Assembly (NCBI RefSeq): GCF_900116425.1
Contig: NZ_FPAS01000003.1
Coordinates: 124,001 to 188,000, forward strand
Direction of reading: 5' to 3'
Source of the DNA: Lishizhenia tianjinensis
Lineage (GTDB): Bacteria > Bacteroidota > Bacteroidia > Flavobacteriales_D > Crocinitomicaceae
Length of the DNA stretch: 64,000 bases
The notes under the pieces are model-generated. The model saw only the letters and a program-made list of their open reading frames with translations, did no database searches and was not told the DNA's origin. Both the position numbers and the translations under genes were made by a program. This document shows, one piece after another, positions 8,480 through 16,695 of the stretch; position 1 is the first letter of the stretch, and the number at the start of each line of letters is the position of its first letter.

Positions 8480-9817
8480 ATGAAAAAATTAGCATATATA
8501 TTCATCTTAGCTCTTCTTCCTTTTGCAGGTAAGTCACAAGAGAAATTAAGTGCACGAGAAGCGGTAATACTTGCTCTCGAACACAACTACTCCTTACAAA
8601 TTGCACAAAGCAGGGTAGACATTGCTGAGAAAAACAATACATGGTCAGAAGCTGGCCTCTTCCCTACGGTGAGTTTAAATGCGGGGGCAAACATTGCCTT
8701 GCAAGATAATTCCAACAACCCCATTAGTTTCGTTCAGGAGTCCATCATCAACCAAAACTATAACCCATCGGTTAATTTGAGTTGGAATTTATTTTCTGGA
8801 TTAGGAATAAAAATCACCAAGGAAAGATTAGCTCTTTTAGAACAACAAAGTAATGGAAATCTAATGGCAGAAATAGAAAACATTGCTCTGGAAGTTTTAA
8901 AAGCCTACAACAGCATTTTACTGGAAGAACAAAAACTAAAGGTTTATAAATCCGTACTTAATTATTCCAGAGAACAGTATGAATATTACCAGCTCAAAGA
9001 GGAATACGGCCAGAGCAGTAGTTTAGAAACCTTTCAGTTCAGAAATCAATTGTTTGCCGATTCTGTGAATGTTATCCAACAAGAGGTCAACATTAAAAAT
9101 GCTAAGCGAAACTTAATGGTATTGATGAATGTTAGAGAGGAAATGAGTTTGGAGCAGTTTCCAAAATTGAGTGATTCTTTAAGCGCTCCTATGTCGGCCA
9201 TAGATCAACAAGAAGTTATAAGCAATTTAAGCAGCAACAACCAAAACTTGCGCAATCAATTCTTGGCTTTGGAGTTACAGAAAAAGATGATAGACTATCA
9301 ACGTTCCTTCCTCTACCCTGTGGTTTCTTTGCAAGCTGCGGCGAGTCCATCTTGGGGTAATGTTCGCTTTTCAGGGAGTCCAGACCAATCCATAGGTACT
9401 CAATCTATTGTCTACTCAACAGGCTTGAATGTACGTTACAACCTCTTTAACAACTACAAAGCAAAACGTGCCGTTGAGGTAGCTAAGATAGATGCCGAAA
9501 TAGGTGAAATGACTTACGACCAAATGCAAATTGAACTCGAAAACAATACCCTGCAACTTTTCGACGCCTACCACGTGCAAAACCAGTTGGTGAATTTAAA
9601 CCAACAAAGTATGCGTTATGCTCAGAAGGCTTATGAACTTGGAAAAGCAAAATATGCGCAGGGTATCATTAACAGTTTAGAGCTTCAAAATTTGAGAAAC
9701 AATTTTCTTAATGCAGCCTTAAGCTATAACGACAGTTTATTTAACAGGATGAGCGTATATTTGGATATCTATAAAATATCAGGACAGCTCCAATTGTCGT
9801 ATAACAACGAAAATTAA
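8480..9817 (+). CDS. TolC family outer-membrane efflux channel
   Basis: Outer-membrane factor completing the tripartite pump with the two upstream genes. Signal peptide ends at about residue 19 (PFAGKSQ), followed by the family opening LSAREAVILALEHNYSLQIAQSRVDIAEKNN, then two repeats of long coiled helices and short beta segments (SVNLSWNLFSGLGIK near residue 100 and LNVRYNLFNNYKAKRAVE near residue 315). The KYAQGIINSLELQNLRNNFLNAALSYNDS segment is the usual C-terminal helix pair. 445 aa is normal. ATG follows the pump stop by two bases. Confidence 0.9.
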   Translation: MKKLAYIFILALLPFAGKSQEKLSAREAVILALEHNYSLQIAQSRVDIAEKNNTWSEAGLFPTVSLNAGANIALQDNSNNPISFVQESIINQNYNPSVNLSWNLFSGLGIKITKERLALLEQQSNGNLMAEIENIALEVLKAYNSILLEEQKLKVYKSVLNYSREQYEYYQLKEEYGQSSSLETFQFRNQLFADSVNVIQQEVNIKNAKRNLMVLMNVREEMSLEQFPKLSDSLSAPMSAIDQQEVISNLSSNNQNLRNQFLALELQKKMIDYQRSFLYPVVSLQAAASPSWGNVRFSGSPDQSIGTQSIVYSTGLNVRYNLFNNYKAKRAVEVAKIDAEIGEMTYDQMQIELENNTLQLFDAYHVQNQLVNLNQQSMRYAQKAYELGKAKYAQGIINSLELQNLRNNFLNAALSYNDSLFNRMSVYLDIYKISGQLQLSYNNEN

Positions 9818-9857
9818 AAAATTAGATAAAAACCAAAATGTTCTAAAAATTATTCCT

Positions 9858-9865
9858 TACTTTTG
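9858..9865 (+). promoter_or_regulatory. guaB -7 element (TACTTTTG)
   Basis: Perfect TAnnTTTG, placing the transcription start near 9872, about 24 nt before the ATG at 9896. A clear -33 TTG is not seen. The position also rules out the in-frame TTG at 9863 as a translation start. Confidence 0.5.
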
Positions 9866-9895
9866 CGGGAATTTATTTACCAAATAGGTTCGTTT

Positions 9896-11365
9896 ATGTC
9901 ACTTCAAGATATCAGTAAAGTTAGAGAGGGTTTAACCTACGACGACGTTTTACTAACTCCAGCATTTTCTCAAGTACTTCCTCGCGATGTAAAATTGGAA
10001 AGCAAAATCACACGTAATATTTCTGTTAACACACCTATCGTTGCTGCGGCAATGGATACCGTTACAGAGGCTAATTTAGCAATTGCAATTGCACAAACTG
10101 GAGGTATCGGAGTAGTTCACAAGAACATGAGCATAGAGCTTCAAGCTTTAGAAGTTCGCAAAGTAAAGCGTTCAGAAAGCGGAATGATCTTAGATCCTGT
10201 TACCTTAAAAGAAGATGCATTGGTACAAGATGCACTTTTCTTAATGAAAGAAAATAAAATCGGTGGTATCCCTGTAGTGGATGACAACGGTCAATTAAAA
10301 GGTATAGTTACCAACAGAGACTTACGTTTCGAGAAAGTAAAAAGCAGACCTGTTGCTGAGGTTATGACTTCAGAAAACTTGGTAACTGCAAAAGATGGAA
10401 CAGACCTATCAGTTGCTGAAGGTATTCTTCAAGCACACAAAATTGAGAAGTTACCTGTAGTAGACGACAACAACAAATTGGTTGGTTTGATTACTTACAG
10501 AGACATCATAAAAGTTAAAGAACACCCAAATTCTTGTAAAGACCAATTCGGTAGACTAAGAGTAGCTGCAGCTGTTGGAGTTACTGCTGATACTATAGAA
10601 AGAGTTACAGCCTTAGTTGAAGCGGGAGTGGACGCTGTAGTTATCGATACAGCACACGGTCATACTATGGGTGTGGTAGACAAATTAAAAGAAGTAAAAG
10701 CTAAATTCCCAGATTTAGAAGTAATAGTAGGAAACATCGCCACAGCAGAAGCTGCTAAGTTCTTAGTAGAAGCTGGTGCAGATGCAGTGAAAGTAGGAAT
10801 TGGTCCTGGATCAATTTGTACAACACGTATCATTGCCGGTGTTGGTGTACCTCAATTAACTGCTGTAAACGATGTTGCTAGAGCTTTAGAAGGAACAGGA
10901 GTTCCTGTAATTGCAGACGGTGGTATTCGTTACACAGGAGATATCGTTAAAGCAATCGCAGCGGGTGCTGATGTTGTAATGGTTGGATCTATGTTCGCAG
11001 GAACAGAAGAGTCTCCAGGAGAAACCATCATCTACCAAGGAAGAAAATTCAAAGCCTACAGAGGTATGGGATCTTTAGAAGCGATGCAAAAAGGATCGAA
11101 AGACAGATACTTCCAAGATGCTGAAGACGATGTTAAGAAATTAGTTCCAGAAGGAATCTCTGGACGTGTAGCTTACAAAGGACATTTAAAAGAAGTAGTT
11201 TACCAAATCATTGGTGGATTAAGAGCTGGTATGGGTTACTGTGGTGCTCCTAGCATAGATAAGTTGAAAGGTGCTGATTTTGTTCGCATCACCAACGCAG
11301 GAATGTTAGAATCTCACCCTCACGATGTTACCATCACAAGAGAAGCTCCAAACTACAGCAAATAA
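9896..11365 (+). CDS. guaB: Inosine-5'-monophosphate dehydrogenase
   Basis: Oxidises IMP to XMP with NAD+, the committed step of guanine nucleotide synthesis in the cytoplasm. The (beta/alpha)8 barrel opens with [26 protein letters not shown] pair is inserted at residues about 90-205 ([23 protein letters not shown] and [21 protein letters not shown]). The catalytic loop [12 protein letters not shown] contains the nucleophilic Cys, and the flap and IMP loop GMGSLEAM and [10 protein letters not shown] are intact. 489 aa from the ATG at 9896 is the family length. It has its own promoter and terminator, so it is monocistronic. Confidence 0.97.
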   Translation: MSLQDISKVREGLTYDDVLLTPAFSQVLPRDVKLESKITRNISVNTPIVAAAMDTVTEANLAIAIAQTGGIGVVHKNMSIELQALEVRKVKRSESGMILDPVTLKEDALVQDALFLMKENKIGGIPVVDDNGQLKGIVTNRDLRFEKVKSRPVAEVMTSENLVTAKDGTDLSVAEGILQAHKIEKLPVVDDNNKLVGLITYRDIIKVKEHPNSCKDQFGRLRVAAAVGVTADTIERVTALVEAGVDAVVIDTAHGHTMGVVDKLKEVKAKFPDLEVIVGNIATAEAAKFLVEAGADAVKVGIGPGSICTTRIIAGVGVPQLTAVNDVARALEGTGVPVIADGGIRYTGDIVKAIAAGADVVMVGSMFAGTEESPGETIIYQGRKFKAYRGMGSLEAMQKGSKDRYFQDAEDDVKKLVPEGISGRVAYKGHLKEVVYQIIGGLRAGMGYCGAPSIDKLKGADFVRITNAGMLESHPHDVTITREAPNYSK

Positions 11366-11373
11366 GCTTATAG

Positions 11374-11404
11374 AAAGACCAATCGTTTGATTGGTCTTTT
11401 TTTT
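11374..11404 (+). terminator. guaB rho-independent terminator
   Basis: Perfect eleven-base-pair stem AAAGACCAATC/GATTGGTCTTT with a GTTT loop and further T residues, eight bases after the guaB stop. Confidence 0.93.
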
Positions 11405-11448
11405 GCAAAATAAATATTGATTTCGTTCGTATTTATCAATCGAAAATT

Positions 11449-11456
11449 TAATTTTG
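11449..11456 (+). promoter_or_regulatory. -7 element of the foldase operon (TAATTTTG)
   Basis: Perfect TAnnTTTG about 54 bp before the ATG at 11510, predicting a start of transcription near 11463. It is the only good match between the guaB terminator and the first foldase gene. Confidence 0.45.
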
Positions 11457-11509
11457 GTAAACCTTAAACCATAGGCCTTTTGGCACTTAATAAAACGATA
11501 CGATAAATT

Positions 11510-13453
11510 ATGAAGAAATTAGTAGGATTATCTTTTTCCCTTTTGTTAGCAGGACTAAGCTGGGCGCAAAACGATCCAGTGATCATGACTGTTAATGGTC
11601 AGAAAATTTATAAATCAGAATTTCTCCAGTCTTATTTAAAAAACAACGATGCACCAAGCTACGCGAAAGATTCTTTAGAGTTATACGCACAGCGCTACAG
11701 CGATTTTAAATTAAAAGTTGCAGAAGCTGAGGCGCAAGGTTTGGATACTATACCTGCTTTTGTAAAAGAATTAGAAGGATACGAAAAGCAATTAGCGCTT
11801 CCTTATTTAGTGGATTCTGCACAAAACGAATTACTTGTAAAAGAAGCTTACGAAAGAATGCAAAAAGAAATTCGTGCTTCTCACATTTTAATTCGTGTGG
11901 ATGAAGATGCTTCTCCTCAGGATACCTTGGCAGCCTACAACAGAATAATGAACTTACGTCGTAAAGTTATGGGCGGTGAAGACTTTGCAAGTGTTGCCAA
12001 CTCTAGATACGGTTCTGAAGATCCTTCTGTTGCGCAAAACAATGGTGACTTAGGTTATTTCACAGCCTTCCAAATGGTTTACCCTTTTGAAAATGCAGCC
12101 TACAATACACCAAAAGGAGAAGTTTCTATGCCCGTACGTACGAAGTTTGGTTACCACATTCTTCAAATTACAGACATTAGAGATGCCAGAGGAACAATTT
12201 CTGCCGCTCACATTTTAGTATTGGCTCAAAAAGAAGAAGAGCTTCAAGCTGCAAAAAATAAAATCGACTCTATTTACGCCAAATTAGAAAGAGGTGAAGA
12301 TTGGAGTGTATTGGCAAGAAAATATTCTGACGATCAAAGTTCAAGAAACAAAGGAGGTTTACTTCCTGATTTCGGATCAAGAACGAAACAACGTATGGTT
12401 CCTGTTTTCGAAGATGAAGCTTTCGCTTTAACAGAAGACGGACAGTACTCTAAACCTTTCAAAACGCAATTTGGTTACCACATCGTAAGAAGAGTAAACT
12501 GGAAACCACTTCCTTCTTATGAAGAAATGGAACGCGAGTTATACAACAAAGTAAACCGCGACATGAGAGGTCAGCAAACACAAGCTTCTTTTGTTGTTAA
12601 ATTGAAAAAAGAGTACAACTTTACTGCTGGTGCACAAACAGCACCTGCTTTATTAACAGGAGTTGTAGATTCTACGCTTTTCAATGGTACTTGGAAATAC
12701 GATGGTACACATGCAGATGCTGTAATTTTCAACTACGCAAACAAAGACTACACCTTGAATGATTTCGCATCTTTCTTAGAAAAGACACAGCGTAAACAAC
12801 CTATGAAAAACGTAGATGATTTCGTTGCCAAAGTATACGAGAACTGGGAAAAAACTCAAATCATTGCTTACGAGGAGAGTCAATTGAAAAACAAATACCC
12901 AGCCTACAAGCACTTGATGCAAGAATACCACGACGGTATCTTGTTGTATGAAATCATGAAGGATGAAGTTTGGGATAAAGCTTCTAAAGATACTTTAGGC
13001 TTAAAAAATTACTACCAAGCTCACAAAGAAGACTATATTTTGCCCAACAGAATAGACGCAAACGTGTATGAGCTTTACAACAAGAAAGACGCGAAACAAG
13101 CTTACAAAATGTTGAAAAAAGGAGCAACTATGGCCGACTTAGTAGCAGAATTTGGTAGTGAATCTGATTTACGCCTACGCGCAGATAGCTTGATTTTAGA
13201 CCCGGCAAAAGATGCACGCATCAAGTCTCAAAATTTAAGTTTAGGTTTAAACAAGGCCTACGAAGTAAATAAAAACTTCTACGTGGTGGTTGTAAACGAA
13301 GAATTAGCGAGTAGACCAAAAACTTACAAAGAAGCTAAAGGTGCCATCATCCAAGATTACCAGACAGAAATGGAAAATGCTTGGTTAGAAGAATTAAGAA
13401 AGAAACACGAAATCGTAATTAATAAAGAGGTATTATTCAGCCTTGGAAGTTAA
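11510..13453 (+). CDS. Periplasmic peptidyl-prolyl isomerase with two parvulin domains
   Basis: Folding helper for outer-membrane or secreted proteins. Signal peptide ends at WAQ (residue 19). A SurA-N-like segment (DPVIMTVNGQKIYKSEFLQSYL) leads to two rotamase (parvulin) domains: about residues 120-225 (ASHILIRVDED...FGYHILQITD) and 230-333 (AAHILVLAQK...FGYHIVRRVNW). The C-terminal 310 residues are helical and not assigned. The 647 aa size with SurA-like layout is common in Bacteroidota. The next gene starts inside its last codons, and surA follows, so the three are a translationally coupled foldase operon. Confidence 0.88.
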   Translation: MKKLVGLSFSLLLAGLSWAQNDPVIMTVNGQKIYKSEFLQSYLKNNDAPSYAKDSLELYAQRYSDFKLKVAEAEAQGLDTIPAFVKELEGYEKQLALPYLVDSAQNELLVKEAYERMQKEIRASHILIRVDEDASPQDTLAAYNRIMNLRRKVMGGEDFASVANSRYGSEDPSVAQNNGDLGYFTAFQMVYPFENAAYNTPKGEVSMPVRTKFGYHILQITDIRDARGTISAAHILVLAQKEEELQAAKNKIDSIYAKLERGEDWSVLARKYSDDQSSRNKGGLLPDFGSRTKQRMVPVFEDEAFALTEDGQYSKPFKTQFGYHIVRRVNWKPLPSYEEMERELYNKVNRDMRGQQTQASFVVKLKKEYNFTAGAQTAPALLTGVVDSTLFNGTWKYDGTHADAVIFNYANKDYTLNDFASFLEKTQRKQPMKNVDDFVAKVYENWEKTQIIAYEESQLKNKYPAYKHLMQEYHDGILLYEIMKDEVWDKASKDTLGLKNYYQAHKEDYILPNRIDANVYELYNKKDAKQAYKMLKKGATMADLVAEFGSESDLRLRADSLILDPAKDARIKSQNLSLGLNKAYEVNKNFYVVVVNEELASRPKTYKEAKGAIIQDYQTEMENAWLEELRKKHEIVINKEVLFSLGS

Positions 13454-14306
13454 ACAACGACATATCACATTTAGGGCTGTCATTTTCGGCAGCCTTTTCT
13501 GTTTTCTAGCAGCTTGTTCTTTTAACGCAAAAGAAGAATGGGCAGCTGTAGAAGATGTAGTCTTGACCAAAGAAGATGGTGAAGGCATGATGCGTGCTTT
13601 GCAGTTAGATCCGAAAAACAAGAAAGACAGAGATGCCTTTTTATTGGATTGGATAGCACAGCAAGAATACGCTCTTTACCTAAAGGAAACCCAACCCAAC
13701 CTTTACTACGAAATCAAGGCGAATGGCATTAAGGAAGGTGCCGACCTCTATAAATTCCACATAGAAAGTAGCATCATTAAAAAGATGTTGGATGATCAAA
13801 CTCCAATGGAAAAAGAAATATTAGCCTACTACAAAAAGCACAGAAAAAACTTTAGTGAAGAAATTTATTTGGTGAAAGCTCTCTACCTTAAAGTAGCTCT
13901 AAACAAATTGCGCAACACCAACATAGACCAGCTTTACCTGTTAAAAAATGGTAAAGACAGGGAGGAAGTAAAAAACTTTGCAAATCTTTACGCCACTAAC
14001 TTTTATTTTGAGGAGAACAAATGGATAGTTTTCGACGATTTAGTGCGAGAAATGCCCATGGATGTGAACATCAAAGAGCTCATAGAAAGCAAGGGGAAAA
14101 TTGTTTCTAAAGACAATCAATTTGCTTACTACCTCAACATTTTAAGTTACAACACCAAAGAGGCTTTAAAGCCCAATGTGCAGGAGCGCGAATTAATAGA
14201 AAAGAGAATTTTGTCGCAAAAGGCCAAAAACATTAGGGTTGAATTAAACGACTCGATAACACAATTGATAGAAAATAGATATGAGATCAACATTTATACT
14301 AAGTAG
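13443..14306 (+). CDS. Lipoprotein, non-catalytic SurA-like chaperone (inferred)
   Basis: Small exported protein between two parvulin foldases. A TTG at 13443 is the only start that includes the signal sequence; it overlaps the upstream gene by 11 bases and no ATG exists before residue 49. The N-terminus has a lipobox with Cys at residue 25 (CFLAACSF), so the mature protein is lipid-anchored. The rest (KKDRDAFLLDWIAQQEYALYL, MEKEILAYYKKHRKNFSEE) is helical and resembles the chaperone part of SurA/PpiD without a rotamase domain. The downstream surA start lies 26 bases inside its end. The chaperone role is inferred from context and weak resemblance. Confidence 0.6.
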   Translation: MEVKQRHITFRAVIFGSLFCFLAACSFNAKEEWAAVEDVVLTKEDGEGMMRALQLDPKNKKDRDAFLLDWIAQQEYALYLKETQPNLYYEIKANGIKEGADLYKFHIESSIIKKMLDDQTPMEKEILAYYKKHRKNFSEEIYLVKALYLKVALNKLRNTNIDQLYLLKNGKDREEVKNFANLYATNFYFEENKWIVFDDLVREMPMDVNIKELIESKGKIVSKDNQFAYYLNILSYNTKEALKPNVQERELIEKRILSQKAKNIRVELNDSITQLIENRYEINIYTK

Positions 14307-15648
14307 TGTAGCTTTATTCATTAGCTTTTTTGCAGCTGCTCAACCCACAAGCATTGGCGGTTCAGGTAAAGAAACGGTGGATAAAATTATAGGTCAAGTG
14401 GGAGATAACATCATTCTACTTTCTGAAGTCAAAAACGAAGTTCTCCAAAGTGAAATTAACGGTGAAGGTCTGGGAGACAACGCAAAGTGCGCCATATTCG
14501 AAGACATGATGTATCAGAAGCTCTTGTTAAACCAAGCGCAAATCGATAGTATCATCATCAACGACGAGCAGGTTAATGCCAACATGGAAAACCGTTTGAG
14601 AACCATAGAAACGCAAATCGGATCCCGTGAAAAGTTAGAAGAATTCTACGGTAAAACGTATGCTCAGATCAAAGACGAATTTAGAGAAATGATCAGAGAG
14701 CGTATGATGGCCGAAGAAATGGAAAGACAAATCACAGCCAACATTGTGGTTACTCCGAGAGAAATAGAAAAATTCTACAACTCTATTCCTAAAGACAGTT
14801 TGCCTTACATCAACCAGCAAATTGCCTTGCAACAAATCGTTGTTTACCCAGAGATTACAGTAGAAGATAAAGCTGAAACCATAGCTGAACTCAATAAGTG
14901 GAGAGAAGAAATTGTAAGCGGAAAGAAAAGATTTGAACTTATCGCTAAAATCTACTCAGAAGATCCAGGAAGCGCCCAAGACGGAGGGATGATTAAAGCC
15001 TCTAAAGGAATGATGGTAAAACCTTTCGAAGCGGCAGCCATGAGCTTAAAACCAGGAGAAATTTCTGAAGTATTCGAATCTGAATACGGATTCCACATCG
15101 TTCAATTAATCGAAAGAAAAGGAGATGATTATACCTGTAGACACATTTTACGTATACCCGAAGTAAGTAACGAAAGCATCACCAAAGCGGCAGAAGTGAT
15201 TGATGAATGTTACCAACGTTTACAAGCTGCAGAAATTACTTGGGATGAGGCCGTAAAAATCTATTCGGAAGACAAGGAAACAAAACAAAATCATGGTAAT
15301 GTTACCAATCCTTACACCGGAGATCAATACTGGGATATTCAAAACATTAATCAAATCGACCCGCAAATCTTTAGCATTATTCAAGGTTTGAAAGTTGGGC
15401 AGTATACCCAACCTGGAATCTATGTGAACTACCAAAGTAGAAAAGAAGGTGTACGCATCGTTCGTTTGGCCGATCAAACCAAACCGCACGTGGCAAATTT
15501 AGAAGACGATTATGCCTTCATTAAAAAAGCTGCACAAGCCAATAAAGAACAAGAAGTCATCAATAAATGGGTAAAAGAAAGTGTAGGAAATGCCTACATT
15601 AAAATTGATCCCGAATTCAAAGGCTGTAACTTGAATTATAACTGGTAA
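14281..15648 (+). CDS. surA: SurA-type peptidyl-prolyl isomerase / OMP chaperone
   Basis: Periplasmic chaperone and prolyl isomerase for outer-membrane protein biogenesis. Signal peptide ends at about residue 20 (FFAAAQ). The SurA N-domain is clear: DKIIGQVGDNIILLSEVKNEV, then VVTPREIEKFYNSIPKDSLP linking to the first parvulin domain (about residues 178-280, with SEDPGSAQDGGMIKASKGMM and EYGFHIVQLIERKG). A second domain starting at YTCRHILRIPEV is less conserved. 455 aa is close to E. coli SurA plus a short tail. It is the third gene of the foldase operon, overlapping the lipoprotein gene. Confidence 0.9.
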   Translation: MRSTFILSSVALFISFFAAAQPTSIGGSGKETVDKIIGQVGDNIILLSEVKNEVLQSEINGEGLGDNAKCAIFEDMMYQKLLLNQAQIDSIIINDEQVNANMENRLRTIETQIGSREKLEEFYGKTYAQIKDEFREMIRERMMAEEMERQITANIVVTPREIEKFYNSIPKDSLPYINQQIALQQIVVYPEITVEDKAETIAELNKWREEIVSGKKRFELIAKIYSEDPGSAQDGGMIKASKGMMVKPFEAAAMSLKPGEISEVFESEYGFHIVQLIERKGDDYTCRHILRIPEVSNESITKAAEVIDECYQRLQAAEITWDEAVKIYSEDKETKQNHGNVTNPYTGDQYWDIQNINQIDPQIFSIIQGLKVGQYTQPGIYVNYQSRKEGVRIVRLADQTKPHVANLEDDYAFIKKAAQANKEQEVINKWVKESVGNAYIKIDPEFKGCNLNYNW

Positions 15649-15681
15649 TCGTTATATTTAAACCTTAACAATATCTATCAT

Positions 15682-16635
15682 ATGTCAGACGTACAAGCTA
15701 TTAATAACCTCGTTGTTCAATACAAAGCATTAAAAGAAGAAATACACAAAGTCATTATCGGTCAGGATGAAGTGGTTGACCAGGTTTTGATCAGTATTTT
15801 TTCGCGTGGACACAGTTTATTGGTAGGTGTACCGGGCTTGGCCAAAACGCTTTTGGTAAATACCATAGCGCAAACCTTAGGCTTGGATTTTAACCGTATA
15901 CAGTTTACGCCAGACCTTATGCCTTCTGACATCATTGGTTCTGAAATATTGGACGAAAGCAGAAACTTTAAATTCATCAAAGGTCCTTTATTTTCCAATG
16001 TAATTTTGGCCGATGAGATCAACAGAACTCCTCCCAAAACACAGGCGGCATTGCTAGAGGCCATGCAAGAAAAGAGTATAACTGCAGCAGGTACAACCTA
16101 CCAGTTAAACAAGCCTTTTTTCGTATTGGCGACACAAAACCCTATAGAACAAGAAGGTACCTATCCTCTACCCGAGGCGCAATTAGACCGTTTCATGTTC
16201 AACATCTGGGTAGATTACCCGTCTTTTGAAGAAGAAATGGCCATCGTAAAGGCAACAACTTCTGATGAAAACATTCAATTAAAACAAATCTTAAGCGGTG
16301 AGGAAATTGTCAAGTACCAAGAACTCATCCGTAAGATACCTGTGGCTGACAATGTTTTGGAATACGCCGTTAACTTAGTGAGCAAAACGCGTTACAACAA
16401 TCCGAAAGCACCACAAATTACCAAAGACTTTATTTCTTGGGGGGCCGGACCACGTGCTTCGCAATACCTTATTGTTGGTGCAAAATGTCATGCTGCCCTA
16501 AATGGAAAATACTCTCCAGATATAGAAGATGTAAAAGCTGTTGCTGTTCCAATTTTACGCCATAGATTGGTGAAAAACTACAGAGCGGAAGCAGAAGGTT
16601 ATACCATGGAAAAAATTATCGAAGCTTTACTCTAA
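15682..16635 (+). CDS. MoxR family AAA+ ATPase
   Basis: Cytoplasmic AAA+ ATPase of the MoxR class, which act as chaperones for assembly or activation of partner proteins, often with VWA-domain proteins. Walker A is GVPGLAKT near residue 50, Walker B is [24 protein letters not shown], sensor 1 is [24 protein letters not shown], and the arginine finger region and lid follow to [16 protein letters not shown]. 317 aa is the family length. In many Bacteroidota a VWA/BatA cluster follows moxR; here it does not, the next gene being a TonB-dependent receptor. It starts 33 bases after surA and may share its transcript. Confidence 0.93.
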   Translation: MSDVQAINNLVVQYKALKEEIHKVIIGQDEVVDQVLISIFSRGHSLLVGVPGLAKTLLVNTIAQTLGLDFNRIQFTPDLMPSDIIGSEILDESRNFKFIKGPLFSNVILADEINRTPPKTQAALLEAMQEKSITAAGTTYQLNKPFFVLATQNPIEQEGTYPLPEAQLDRFMFNIWVDYPSFEEEMAIVKATTSDENIQLKQILSGEEIVKYQELIRKIPVADNVLEYAVNLVSKTRYNNPKAPQITKDFISWGAGPRASQYLIVGAKCHAALNGKYSPDIEDVKAVAVPILRHRLVKNYRAEAEGYTMEKIIEALL

Positions 16636-16695
16636 GAATTTCTTGCTTTCTATAGAATAATCTCAGGTTTTTGAAGTTATAGCTTCAGTTTTACT

